DNA of 64,000 bases. Origin: Nostoc edaphicum CCNP1411 (GTDB lineage Bacteria > Cyanobacteriota > Cyanobacteriia > Cyanobacteriales > Nostocaceae). Numbering within the stretch: position 1 is the first letter of the stretch; each line of letters starts with the position of its first letter. The stretch spans positions 5,541,001 through 5,605,000 of the forward strand of contig NZ_CP054698.1 in assembly GCF_014023275.1 (NCBI RefSeq), in the 5' to 3' direction. Made by a program: the position numbers and the translations under genes. Shown here in pieces: positions 36,223 to 45,790 of the stretch. The notes under the pieces are model-generated. The model worked only from the letters and a program-made list of their open reading frames with translations. It had not been told where the DNA came from and ran no database searches.

Positions 36223-37339
36223 AACCACCAAAAGCGAAGGGAAAGGCTAGTTTCAGAGCTGCGGTTAATAGAAGATTAACCAAACCGACTGGTAACAAAA
36301 ACTTCCATCCTAAATCTAACAGTTGGTCAATCCGTACCCGTGGCACTGTCCAGCGCAACAGGATGGCGACAAACACTAGTAAATAGGCTTTGAAGACGGT
36401 CATTGTAATCCCCAAAGAAGCAGTTACTATCTGGAACACAGGATTTAGTTCACTGACTCCCAGCCAACCAGCAATGAGGTTGAGGGGAATTGGAAAGTCC
36501 CAACCGCCCAGGTAGAGAATTGCTACTAGCAGGGAAGAAAGGATCAAGTTAACGTAGGAACCCAGGTAGAAAAGACCGAATTTCATACCTGAATATTCAG
36601 TCTGATAGCCTGCAACGATTTCTTCTTCCGCTTCGGGTAAGTCAAAGGGTAATCGTTCGCATTCAGCTAGGGCGGCTATCCAAAAGATCAGGAAACCGAT
36701 TGGTTGTCGCCAAATGTTCCAGCCCAGAATGCCGTAGCCAGATTGCTGATTGACAATATCAACGGTGCTGAGGCTGTTAGACATCATAGCGATCGCTAAC
36801 ACCGCCAACGCCAAAGGAATTTCATAACTAATAGATTGCGCTGCTGCCCGCAAGCCCCCTAAGAGGGAGTATTTGTTATTAGATGCGTAACCAGCCATCA
36901 ACAAACCAATGGGCTGAATACTTGACAAGGCAATCCACAAGAAGACGCCCATGCCCACATTACTAATTACGATATTCTGCCCGAAGGGAACGATCAGGAA
37001 CGACAGAAACACCGGAATTACAACAATAATTGGGCCGAGGGTAAACAGCCAGGGGTCAGACTTGGCTGGTACTATATCTTCTTTAAATACCAACTTCAAA
37101 CCATCCGCTACAGGCACCAGCAACCCAAAAGGGCCCTGGTATTCTGGCCCAATTCGCTGCTGTGCAGATGCGGAAATTTTTCGTTCTAGCCAAGTGGCTA
37201 CCAACACCCCCACTGTTGCCCCAATCAGCATCAGTATCATTGGCAGTGGCATCCAAATCGCTTTGGCTGTTCCTGCTGGTATACCTAAATCCCGGAGGGA
37301 TTCAATAAAAGTTCCTTGGAGGTCAATTCCTGAATTCAT
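36221..37339 (-). CDS. ndhA: NAD(P)H-quinone oxidoreductase subunit 1
   Basis: Membrane subunit of NDH-1 (NuoH homologue) at the quinone site. Eight or so membrane helices are visible. The conserved [40 protein letters not shown] and [12 protein letters not shown] loops are all present. It is 372 aa, full length. It is the first gene of the ndhA-I-G-E-nadK cluster; gltA lies upstream on the same strand, about 340 bp away. Confidence 0.97.
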   Translation of the reverse strand: MNSGIDLQGTFIESLRDLGIPAGTAKAIWMPLPMILMLIGATVGVLVATWLERKISASAQQRIGPEYQGPFGLLVPVADGLKLVFKEDIVPAKSDPWLFTLGPIIVVIPVFLSFLIVPFGQNIVISNVGMGVFLWIALSSIQPIGLLMAGYASNNKYSLLGGLRAAAQSISYEIPLALAVLAIAMMSNSLSTVDIVNQQSGYGILGWNIWRQPIGFLIFWIAALAECERLPFDLPEAEEEIVAGYQTEYSGMKFGLFYLGSYVNLILSSLLVAILYLGGWDFPIPLNLIAGWLGVSELNPVFQIVTASLGITMTVFKAYLLVFVAILLRWTVPRVRIDQLLDLGWKFLLPVGLVNLLLTAALKLAFPFAFGG

Positions 37340-37555
37340 GTTTCCGCTCTTTAAGACATCGAGTCATGGTGAGTTACAACTATTAGTTAAATTAATACCT
37401 GTAAATTCACCCATTTTTAATTTTTGCCCAGATGACGCTTGATTGAAGATTTGTCGCTAATTCCCATGCCTAGTATATCCTTGGATGGTTTTAGCCCTCT
37501 GAAGCGAGATGAGAACTTCTACTTATGGTTGGCATTGAGATTGGCTATTGAGGAG

Positions 37556-37678
37556 ATGAGGGGGATGAGGGAGCAGGGGAAGCAGGGGAAGCAGGGGGAG
37601 CAGGATAAGATAAGATAACGGAGAAGAGTTTTCCCCCTGCCCCCTGCTCTTTTCAATGCCCCATGACCCATGCCCAAT
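37556..37678. repeat. repeat region (GGGATGA, GCAGGGG and CCCATGC units) downstream of gltA
   Basis: Short G-rich units (GAGGGGGATGAGGGA, AGCAGGGGAAGCAGGGG) face C-rich inverse units (CCCCCTGCCCCCTGCTC). The two halves can pair in a long imperfect hairpin. It lies between gltA and ndhA; the rest of that gap shows nothing else. Confidence 0.6.
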
Positions 37679-38815
37679 TTACCGTTGGTCAATGGGGGTA
37701 TAAGTAACTTCGTGCAGACCGTTATAAACCTGGGTAGGACGGAAAATCCGGTTTTCTGCTAGTTGTTCTTTCCAGTGGGCTAACCAACCGGCAACGCGAG
37801 CGATCGCAAATATTGGCGTAAATAAGTCTGTAGGAATACCCATCTTCCTGTAGACCAAACCGGAATAAAAGTCAATATTGGGATAAATTCCTTTGCTACC
37901 GAGTTTTTCCTCTACCACTCGTTCCATTTCTTGAGCAATGTCATAGAACTTGTCATGGCCAAACTTTTCAAACAATTGCTCTGCGAGTCCTTGTAAAATT
38001 ATGGCTCGTGGGTCTTTCACCTTATAAACACGATGTCCAAAGCCCATAATCTTAGATTTAGTTTGCAGACAATGCTCTATGTAGGGACGGACATTTTCCA
38101 CAGAGCCAATTTTTTCCAACATCTGAATTACTTCTTCATTGGCTCCACCATGCAGAGGCCCACCCAAAGTTCCGACGGCACTAGCAACCACAGCATAAGG
38201 ATCGGTCAAGGTGGAAGCTGTCACCCTGGCACTGAAAGTGGAAGCATTCATTGTATGCTCGACCTGAAGTATCAAGCAGATATCAAAAACTCGCGCCATC
38301 AGAGGATCGGGTTCTTGCTCATCAAGCATGTATAGAAAGTTGGCGGAGTAGTCTAAGTCATCACGAGGACGTACCGGATCATTGCCTTTTCGCATCAGTT
38401 GGAACGCCGCCACCATCGTGGGAATGGTTGCTATCAGGCGCACCACCGACTCTCGAATGTAGACAGGATTATGTAAATCGCGAAGCGAATAAAACAAGCC
38501 TAAAGCAGCAGCAGAGGCTTGTAAGGCATCCATTGGATGACCGCTTTCTGGAAAGCATTTCATCATGTCCCGAATGCGGTACTTTATTCGCCTGTGGTAA
38601 CGAACTTCATGCTCAAATGTTTTCAGTTCTTCCTTGCTTGGCAGTTCGCCCCAGATTAAGAGATAAGCAGTTTCTAGGAATGTACTTTTTTCTGCTAGTT
38701 CTTCAATCCGGATGCCACGATATTCTAGTATTCCCTTTTGCCCATCAACATAGCTGATACTTGATTGAGCGGCGGGAATGCCTTCTAAACCAGGCTTGTA
38801 TTCGCACACCATCAT
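37679..38815 (-). CDS. gltA: citrate synthase
   Basis: Condenses oxaloacetate and acetyl-CoA at the entry to the (incomplete) cyanobacterial TCA cycle, which supplies 2-oxoglutarate for nitrogen assimilation. Catalytic His residues are in LGGPLHGGANEEV and MGFGHRVYKVKDPRA, and the catalytic Asp is in NIDFYSGLVYRKMG. It is 378 aa, the short bacterial type. Two Met codons in a row at the start leave the exact first residue open. Confidence 0.96.
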   Translation of the reverse strand: MMVCEYKPGLEGIPAAQSSISYVDGQKGILEYRGIRIEELAEKSTFLETAYLLIWGELPSKEELKTFEHEVRYHRRIKYRIRDMMKCFPESGHPMDALQASAAALGLFYSLRDLHNPVYIRESVVRLIATIPTMVAAFQLMRKGNDPVRPRDDLDYSANFLYMLDEQEPDPLMARVFDICLILQVEHTMNASTFSARVTASTLTDPYAVVASAVGTLGGPLHGGANEEVIQMLEKIGSVENVRPYIEHCLQTKSKIMGFGHRVYKVKDPRAIILQGLAEQLFEKFGHDKFYDIAQEMERVVEEKLGSKGIYPNIDFYSGLVYRKMGIPTDLFTPIFAIARVAGWLAHWKEQLAENRIFRPTQVYNGLHEVTYTPIDQR

Positions 38816-38923
38816 GGCAACACCATTTGCTTTTTGAAATATCTGATCAAGCTAACTTACCAGAAATTTATTGTCGCCATAACAGTAGCCGTTCTAACAA
38901 CAATCGAAAATGTTGAAAAACTG

Positions 38924-39418
38924 TTACAGCAGGTACTTGGGCGGTGTCAACCAAAACATTTGACTACGACCCAGAGGAGAACCTGTTTCTGGTAGTTTTA
39001 TCCCAATCATACCTGCTTTTTTCAAGACTAAACTTTCTTTGACTTCTCCCCACAGGAGAATTTCTGCCCAATTGGTCAAACCAGGTTCATGTCCAACCAG
39101 CGCCAATTGGGTATTTTGGGAATAATTCTTCGGCTCTAACCAGTCTTTGAGCCAACTAGATATTTGACCATCGGGCGCAAGGTGGCTAGATTCCTCGAAT
39201 TGGGAGCTTAGTTTTTCTGCTATGAGGATTTCAGCCGTTTGGCGGGCCCGCACTAAGGGACTGGTGAGAATTAAATCAAAGTTTAAACCTAATTTAACAA
39301 GTTTCTGGGCAACTTTCTCAGTTTTTTGTCTTCCTTCTTTGGTAAGGCTGCGCTCCTCATCTTTGATGCCTAATCCCTTGTCTTCGGCTATACCATGACG
39401 AATTAAATATAGTTCCAT
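38924..39418 (-). CDS. sixA: phosphohistidine phosphatase SixA family
   Basis: Histidine phosphatase with the RHG motif (LIRHGIAED) at the N-terminus and the second His in LVGHEPGLTNWA. It dephosphorylates phospho-His domains such as Hpt. It is 164 aa, normal for SixA. The role in this organism is inferred from the family. Start ATG at 39418. Confidence 0.9.
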   Translation of the reverse strand: MELYLIRHGIAEDKGLGIKDEERSLTKEGRQKTEKVAQKLVKLGLNFDLILTSPLVRARQTAEILIAEKLSSQFEESSHLAPDGQISSWLKDWLEPKNYSQNTQLALVGHEPGLTNWAEILLWGEVKESLVLKKAGMIGIKLPETGSPLGRSQMFWLTPPKYLL

Positions 39419-39558
39419 ACTTTGTATTATGAGTGATTAGTTAGGCTGCTCTTATGCAATGTTAAAATGCTATCCACCATATAGAGTTTGTTAAGATTTG
39501 GAGTTTTATAGACTTCATGGCGCTCCTTGTTCACAAATAAATAGGTAAACGCAAATTA

Positions 39559-39662
39559 ATACCAATATTAATTAATGATTGCAACATATCGTTGGGTAAA
39601 GACGCGATTCATAGCGTCTCTACAAATGGTCTATTTGTCGCATTCTTTTTTCAAATTGGTAT
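39559..39662 (-). repeat. 104-bp MITE-like element, copy B
   Basis: Reverse-complement copy of the element at 33254-33356: begins ATACCAATATTAATTAATGA and ends CAAATTGGTAT, with the central palindrome GACGCGATTCATAGCGTC. It differs from copy A at few positions. It lies in the 380-bp gene-free gap between sixA and the DHH gene, which otherwise shows nothing. Confidence 0.8.
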
Positions 39663-39798
39663 AACTTTGATTTCGTTCAGATGTTGTCATAAAATCCAAA
39701 TTCCCGACTTTTATCAAAAATCGGGAAGGGATGCTATCTAAGCAAACACTTTGATCGCTGCATTAGTTAGGAATTCTCCCCATCTCCTTGGGTTCCCT

Positions 39799-41082
39799 CT
39801 ACTCCGACTGAATCGGGTTGTCTCTAGGGTTAACTAACCTCAACAGTTTTTGCTTAATTTGAGTGTCGAATACTTCCCATTTCATTTTCGCATAAGCGGA
39901 ATTTTCGTTGCTGCCAGATAAGAAGCCCATTGGAATTTCAAAGCCGCCTGCGCTTGTTCTTCCACCGCCGAAAAAGCGCCCTGTGCTATCTTGACCAAAG
40001 GCTTCTTTGATGAATTCATCGGGGTCAAGGGTAAGTTTGCTGGTTCTCAGGGAGCCGATGACTATCTCCAGTTCATCATCTTCATCGTGAACAATGCCAT
40101 AAACTACAGCGGTGTGGACATTTTCTTCGGTGACGAGAAAATCAGCCGCTTGGGGGATGGCATCGCGGTCATCGTAACGTAGATAACCGACACCAGCAAT
40201 GGAAAAGTTATTTTGGACGATGCGATTTTTTAGCGATCGCTCGATCACATCCATCACCCGCTTGGAACGGTTCGCCTGTAAAATGGCATTCAGCAGTTGG
40301 GCGTCATAAAATCGGCTTAAATACGCCGCTGCCATAAAGTCTTCTTCTTGCGCTTGCATGAGCCGATTTGTATCCGATCGCAAGCCATGCATCAAGGCAG
40401 TAGCGCATTTGACGTGTTGATTTATGCTGCTATCTAATGCCAGTAATCCTGTTTGGAGATACTGGGTAAAAATTGTTGCAGTCGCTCTTACGTAAGGGCG
40501 GATATCCTCAAACTCTGATTGGAGATCACCTTGTATGCTGTGATGGTCGATGAGTACCACTAGGGGAATTCCAGCCTGCTGCACCGCTGACAGTAGCTGT
40601 GAAGTGGTTCCCTGGTTATCAATTAATACAAAACCTTGATAAGATGACAAATCTTTGGTTTTCAAGGTTTGTGTTGTCCAGCGTTGGATAGGTAAATTAG
40701 TCAACCTTACCAAGGCAATATTTTCTTGATGGCTCAATGCACCAGCATAAATGATTTCACATTTGATATCATATTGCTGGGCAATTAACTGGTAAGCCCA
40801 GGCACAGGAAAGGGCATCAGGGTCAGGAAAATCTTGCAGAATTACGAGCTGGCGATCGTGTCTGTGCGCCAGAAGTGTTCTTTGTAGTTCTTCTGACTTT
40901 TGTTGTGCCAGGGAATTACCGCGGTGACTGAGATATATAGCCCCATCACCTACCGATGGCGGTAATGACGGACTTTTAAATGCAACTTCCACTGGCGCTT
41001 TCTCGATTTCAGGTTCCTCTTGGTTTGGCTCTGTGGTCAATGACAAACTCTCAAACTGAGTAACGGGCGAATTCAAGTACAT
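39799..41082 (-). CDS. DHH-family phosphoesterase (NrnA/oligoribonuclease-like), 427 aa
   Basis: Predicted to cleave short oligonucleotides or pAp. The DHH domain has DPDALSCAWAY, the DNQGTT motif and the catalytic LIDHHSIQG. The DHHA1 C-terminal domain carries FGGGRTSAGGFEIPMG in place of GGGH. The N-terminal 90 residues are an extension not seen in short NrnA proteins. It is soluble. Substrate cannot be decided from sequence. Confidence 0.88.
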   Translation of the reverse strand: MYLNSPVTQFESLSLTTEPNQEEPEIEKAPVEVAFKSPSLPPSVGDGAIYLSHRGNSLAQQKSEELQRTLLAHRHDRQLVILQDFPDPDALSCAWAYQLIAQQYDIKCEIIYAGALSHQENIALVRLTNLPIQRWTTQTLKTKDLSSYQGFVLIDNQGTTSQLLSAVQQAGIPLVVLIDHHSIQGDLQSEFEDIRPYVRATATIFTQYLQTGLLALDSSINQHVKCATALMHGLRSDTNRLMQAQEEDFMAAAYLSRFYDAQLLNAILQANRSKRVMDVIERSLKNRIVQNNFSIAGVGYLRYDDRDAIPQAADFLVTEENVHTAVVYGIVHDEDDELEIVIGSLRTSKLTLDPDEFIKEAFGQDSTGRFFGGGRTSAGGFEIPMGFLSGSNENSAYAKMKWEVFDTQIKQKLLRLVNPRDNPIQSE

Positions 41083-41742
41083 AGGGAACTTTTTTAAAGT
41101 GTGAGGCTCCTTTAATTCAGAGATACTACGAGCAGCAGTTCACTGAATTTAGCCACATTATTTTGATCTTCGCAAAAATATTAAGACATTGCACTATACA
41201 TCTAAGTATATTTTTTGTCAGTAACAGCGCTTAACTTCAACTAAATTCCACTCAAGGGCATACACCAAGGAAGTTTAGTCTATCGGGCTGTATCTGGCAG
41301 CATAAATCTGTTTTAGGAGCTTTTTCTCTCTTCTGTGAATTGAATCAGCGGGATTTTTATCTGACTTAGGGTATATTTTCTATCTTATACTTTAGGATTA
41401 GTCCTTGATATTTGAAATATTCTTATGCTTAATATTCTCATTATTGTGACTATTGAGCAATTAACAATTATTTTTGATGAACAACGCCTGTTTCGTATCC
41501 CCTTTGAAAATTCTGATAATTCTGATAATTTTAGAGCGAAGTCCAGTGAAAGAAGGCAGGGAAGACGAGAAGTAAGGAAGAAACCCCATACATTAAGTAG
41601 AGGCTTGAGGATTGACGCACTCGCCTTCGTTGCAAGCCATATAGCCGCGAATTTTTCTAACACTCCATAACTAATAGTTATTGGCTATGTCCCAAAGAAA
41701 GAGGGTATTTCTTCTTTCTCCTTTGCTCCTTTGCTTTTTTGC
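41083..41742. other. gene-free stretch, no recognised content
   Basis: About 660 bp. Two opposed open frames near 41385-41670 overlap each other almost completely, lack ribosome binding sites and have no recognisable motifs, so I do not call them. No repeat array or RNA gene was identified. Confidence 0.4.
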
Positions 41743-42240
41743 TCAAAGACCTATAACATACTTTTGCCACTCTGTGTGCAGTCCACTTTTAAGATGTTTG
41801 CTGACCTCGAAATAGAGGCTGCTATAAGGTTGGCGGGGAGGATGACGCAAAGGCATGTGAGCTTCGTGGGGAGTCCGACTGCCTTTTTTGACATTGCAAC
41901 GGACACAAGCTGTCACAATGTTTTCCCAGGTATCGCCCCCGCCGCGCGATCGCGGTATTACATGATCTAGTGTCAATTCATCCCCTGTGTAGCCACAGTA
42001 TTGACAGGCATGACCATCACGGTGCAATATATTTCGGCGAGTCAGAGGAATTTCTTTATAAGGAACACGTACATAATGACGTAACCGGATCACGGTAGGC
42101 AGCGGGAAATCCGAGTAAAGGAATTTACCGTTGTGTTCCACGCGTTCTGCTTTGCCCTTGATTAACAGAACCGCAGCGCGACGCCAGCTCGTTATATTGA
42201 GAGGTTCGTAAGAGGCGTTTAAGACTAAAACCTTCCCCAT
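41743..42240 (-). CDS. HNH endonuclease, 165 aa
   Basis: Zinc-binding HNH nuclease domain: CQYCGYTGDELTLDHVIPRS, then GGGDTWENIVTACVRCNVKK, with both CxxC pairs and the catalytic His. The N-terminal MGKVLVLNASYEPLNITSWR is the conserved start of a widespread family of small HNH proteins. Single-copy, in a housekeeping context, so probably not mobile. Function is unknown beyond likely nuclease activity. Confidence 0.92.
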   Translation of the reverse strand: MGKVLVLNASYEPLNITSWRRAAVLLIKGKAERVEHNGKFLYSDFPLPTVIRLRHYVRVPYKEIPLTRRNILHRDGHACQYCGYTGDELTLDHVIPRSRGGGDTWENIVTACVRCNVKKGSRTPHEAHMPLRHPPRQPYSSLYFEVSKHLKSGLHTEWQKYVIGL

Positions 42241-42329
42241 TTATCTGCGCTCAGGGTATTAGCTTTACATAAATATTAACACAATTACACCCTGCTAGGG
42301 AGATGAGAATAAATTATACTTTCGGGAGA

Positions 42330-42525
42330 ATTGGGCATTGGGCATCGGGCATTGGGCATGGAATGAGGGAGATGAGGGGGATGAGGGAGATGAGGGGGAG
42401 ACAAGGTGAGAAAACTTACAACAGTCTTTCCCCTTGTCCCCGATTCTCCTTGTCCTCTTCCCAATGCCCAATGCCCAATGCCCAATGCCCAATGCCCAAT
42501 GCCCAATGCCCAATGCCCCAATATC
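42330..42525. repeat. large inverted heptamer array (GGGCATT / CCCAATG)
   Basis: GGGCATT-type units at about 42331-42360, then GAGATGAGGGGGAT units, then at 42460-42520 a run of eight CCCAATG units. The outer arms are reverse complements and can form a long stem. Frames open on both strands here are repeat artefacts. It fills the gap between the HNH gene and alr. Confidence 0.8.
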
Positions 42526-42640
42526 TTGTATCAATTCCAATATGAAGGGTAAACTTCCTATTTAATCTGATCTCGCTTTTAGGAGCGTGTATAGATAGAT
42601 AACTTGAAGTTTAGCCGTGGTGGGATAGGAGTCAGTACAA

Positions 42641-43828
42641 ATGTTAAGTCGCAAAGAAATCCCCGGTGTAGTTCCTAATCAGCAGTGCGACCCATACGCG
42701 TGGTTTTCGCAACGAGCTTGGGTAGAAATTGATTTAGGGGCATTGTCTTACAACGTACAGCAATTGGTGCAGTTTTTATCGCCGAATACCCAGTTGATGG
42801 CAGTAGTAAAAGCTGATGCCTATGGACATGGAGCGGTAACAGTCGCCCAAACTGTAATTCAATCGGGAGCTAGTTGGCTGGGAGTCGCTACAGTTCCAGA
42901 AGCAATTCAACTCCGAGAAGGCGGGATTCAAGCACCCATTTTGATTTTAGGAGCAACTCATACACCAGAGCAGATTCATGCGATCGCACATTGGAAACTC
43001 CAGCCCACACTCTGTAGCCCTAAACAAGCTCTAGTATTTTCCGATACTTTGGAATCGATGAATTATGGTTCTCCAGTGCCCGTACACATCAAATTAGACA
43101 CGGGAATGTCTAGGTTGGGAACTAATTGGCAGCAAGCTGGCGAATTTGTGCAATTAGTGCAGCGCTTACCACATCTTTCTATTGCCAGTATTTATTCCCA
43201 TTTGGCAACAGCAGATGATCCTGATCCGACGGCAATGGAAGAACAGCATAAACGATTTGAGGAAGCGATCGCTCAAATCAAAGCAATGGGAATCCAACCA
43301 CCCTGCTTGCATTTGGCAAATTCAGCCGCCGCACTCACAAATCCGGCATTGCACTACGATATTGTGCGAGTAGGTTTAGCCGTTTACGGACTCTACCCAG
43401 CAACCCATTTGCAAAATGCGATCGACCTCAAGCCCGTTTTGCAACTTAAGGCACGAGTTACCCAAGTTAAAACAATTGCCGCAGGAACATCTGTCAGCTA
43501 CGGTCATAAATTTATTGCCCCGCGTGAACTTCGCCTCGCCGTCGTGGGAATTGGCTATGCTGACGGTGTTCCTCGCAGTCTTTCCAACAAAATGCAGGCA
43601 TTAATTCGCGGTCAGCGGGTGTCGCAAATTGGGACAATTACAATGGATCAGTTGATGCTGGATGTGAGTGCCATACCCAATATCCAAGAAGGAGAAGTAG
43701 TCACCTTGCTAGGGGAACAGGGAAAAGAACAAATTTCAGCGGATGATTGGGCAGAACAATTAAATACTATTTCTTGGGAAATTCTCTGTGGGTTTAAGCA
43801 TCGTCTGCCTCGTGTTGCAGTTATGTAA
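42641..43828 (+). CDS. alr: alanine racemase
   Basis: PLP enzyme that makes D-alanine for peptidoglycan. The PLP lysine is in AVVKADAYGHGA, and the catalytic Tyr region is in VSYGHKFIAPREL with GYADGVPRSLSN. It is 395 aa. Start ATG at 42641 follows a GGAG at -15; an alternative start is not compelling. A short GGGCATT heptamer stretch follows the stop (about 43830-43862). Confidence 0.96.
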   Translation: MLSRKEIPGVVPNQQCDPYAWFSQRAWVEIDLGALSYNVQQLVQFLSPNTQLMAVVKADAYGHGAVTVAQTVIQSGASWLGVATVPEAIQLREGGIQAPILILGATHTPEQIHAIAHWKLQPTLCSPKQALVFSDTLESMNYGSPVPVHIKLDTGMSRLGTNWQQAGEFVQLVQRLPHLSIASIYSHLATADDPDPTAMEEQHKRFEEAIAQIKAMGIQPPCLHLANSAAALTNPALHYDIVRVGLAVYGLYPATHLQNAIDLKPVLQLKARVTQVKTIAAGTSVSYGHKFIAPRELRLAVVGIGYADGVPRSLSNKMQALIRGQRVSQIGTITMDQLMLDVSAIPNIQEGEVVTLLGEQGKEQISADDWAEQLNTISWEILCGFKHRLPRVAVM

Positions 43829-43932
43829 TTGGGAATGGGGAATTGGGCATTGGGCATAGGAAATTAATTTCTCTCTTGTCCCCTATTCCCTATTGCCATA
43901 ATTATTTTCTTATGATATGTTAGTAAACTGAT

Positions 43933-44014
43933 GCGGATGTGGCGAAATTGGCAGACGCGCTAGATTTAGGTTCTAGTTCCGAAAGGAGTGAAGGTTCAAG
44001 TCCTTTCATCCGCA
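43933..44014 (+). tRNA. tRNA-Leu (anticodon UAG)
   Basis: 82 nt. Acceptor arms GCGGATG and CATCCGC pair, with discriminator A. The anticodon arm CTAGA-TTTAGGT-TCTAG places UAG at the centre of the loop. The long variable arm (GTTCCGAAAGGAGTGAA region) and GGTTCAAGTCC T-arm are those of class II leucine tRNAs. No CCA is encoded. Confidence 0.95.
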
Positions 44015-44143
44015 TTTTAAAATGACGAAAACTGTATGAGCCAACAGGCTCATACTTGAAATATATTAATTTATCCTCAACTGTGAGCAGGAAAGTCAGT
44101 AGAGCTATATTTTGCTGGCACAACGCCGTGTGCGACTTTCTCT

Positions 44144-44236
44144 CAGACCTAACCCCCAACCCCTTCCCTACAAGGGAAGGGGAGCAAGAATCAAAGCCTC
44201 TCTCCGTTTCGGGGAGAGGTTTGGAGAGGGGTTTCA
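44144..44236 (+). repeat. dispersed double-hairpin element, full copy
   Basis: Begins AGACCTAACCCCC, first stem CCCCTTCCC / GGGAAGGGG, then a TCAAAG link and a second stem CTCTCTCC / GGGGAGAG, ending GAGAGGGGTTTC. It matches the copy at 15589-15680 in order and spacing. The 44015-44437 gap holds this element and an AATTAGATCG/T-run segment downstream of the FGE gene. Confidence 0.65.
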
Positions 44237-44479
44237 AGAATAAGTCGCACATCGCGTGGCATAAGAAGATTATTGTCTGTGTTTTTTACAGCAGTTTTCA
44301 TGTAAATAACTGTAAGATTAATTCTCTCTATAATTCAACCTTTGATTCTCAAAAAAAATTAGATCGTTCCGCTCCGCTACACTCAAAAAGGGTAAAGAGA
44401 ATAAGAGCAAAGGGCAAAAGAGCTAAAGTATAAAGGGCTAAAGAGTCCTCCCGGCAGCGCACACAATACGAAAACCAAT

Positions 44480-44551
44480 AAGGTCGTAGCGGCTGACGCA
44501 CGAGAAGCTGAGGCGGCACGCGGAACGGCAATTCTCAGGATTGCTGAACCA
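44480..44551 (-). other. putative DGR variable region in the FGE domain
   Basis: After the LLRGGSW codons, the positions that vary in retroelement-diversified C-lectin domains are almost all NNC codons: TTC, AGC, TGC, CTC, AGC, TTC, TGC, GTC, AGC, TAC, GAC, plus CTT. Fixed codons such as CCT, CGT, TCC, CGC and ATT lie between. This is what adenine-specific mutation of a template rich in AAC would leave. It is followed by IGFRIVCAAGRTL and the stop. No template repeat or DGR reverse transcriptase was seen in the window, so it would be a remote target. Confidence 0.72.
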
Positions 44552-45790
44552 GGAACCGCCCCGCAGCAGACGAGTTTGATTATCATTATCTATCCATGCA
44601 CTTCCATCTCTAGGCGCTCCTTTATAGCTGTCATGCCGATTATCTTGACACCACTCCCAAACATTCCCATGCATATCGTATAATCCAAAGCCGTTGGGTG
44701 GAAAACTGCCTACTTCTGTTGTTTCTCCACACTTTTTTCCTTTTGGCTCAGAAGCGTAAGTAGAATCTCCATTGAAGTTAGCTAACTCAGTTGTAATCGT
44801 CTCGCCAAAGTGAAAGGGTGTATTTGTGCTTGCACGACAGGCATATTCCCATTCAGCTTCGCTTGGTAGACGATATTGCTTATTTGCATATTTGGAGAGG
44901 CTAGAGAGACGATCGCAAAATTCAACTGCATCGTTCCAAGATACTTGCTCTACTGCTCTTTTATCTCCTTTAAATTTAGATGGGTCTGCTTTCAGGTCAC
45001 GGTTAACTTTGGGTAGTGCTGCTACTCTTTTCCATTGCGCTTGGGTAACTGGATATTTACCCATAAAGAATGATTGAACCTTTACTTCGTGCTGAGGTTT
45101 TTCTCTTCTAAACCCATCCCAACCGAATTTTTGCACAAGCCTTTCTATCTCTTCATCTTCTGTACCCATCAGGAATGTGCCATCGGGGATATACACCATT
45201 TCTAAGCTGACACCATTTCCTAAGTCTTCGGTGAAATATTCGGCTTTGCTTGTATCTCGTTTCACCACTTGACCACTTGCATTTACCTTCACAATCTCAA
45301 ATTGAAAAACCTGTAGTTCACTTTGATGTGCTGTAGGTGCTGGTTCAGAAATTCCTGACCTCCCGCTGTTTGGTAAAGGTTCAGGATTTTTGGGAGGTGC
45401 AGAAGACTCTCCTTGTCGCAAAAAAATTCTAGAAAATGCTTCAATTGCTTGCATATCAGAACCCCTAGCAGCCACATTCACGCGAATCCATAATTGCTTG
45501 GCTAATTCCCAATCTCCTTTAACTTCAGCTTCATAAGCATCGATTTTTATCTGGGTAATATCAGCTAGGGTGGCATAGTCGGGCAACAAAATTAAGTGTA
45601 ATTTGGTAGCTGGTTCGGCTGTAGCATAAGGATGTTGTGGATTTTTCTGGTGGGTTTGATTGATTGTGGGTACTGTCGATTGTAAATATCTGTCCAATCT
45701 TTCTACTGTGGCGCAGTTTCCTGCACCTGCTATCCTCAACCCGTCTAACAACGCCTGGGTAAATGAGCCGTGTTGCAATTGGTCAATTTC

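Noticed and set aside
41385..41670. Two opposed small open frames
   Set aside because: They overlap each other, lack start signals and show no recognisable sequence.
42285..42545. Open frames on both strands before alr
   Set aside because: They translate heptamer repeats (GHWALGIGHWALG type) and are not genes.
43920..44252. Minus-strand open frame over tRNA-Leu
   Set aside because: It overlaps a clear tRNA and a dispersed repeat.
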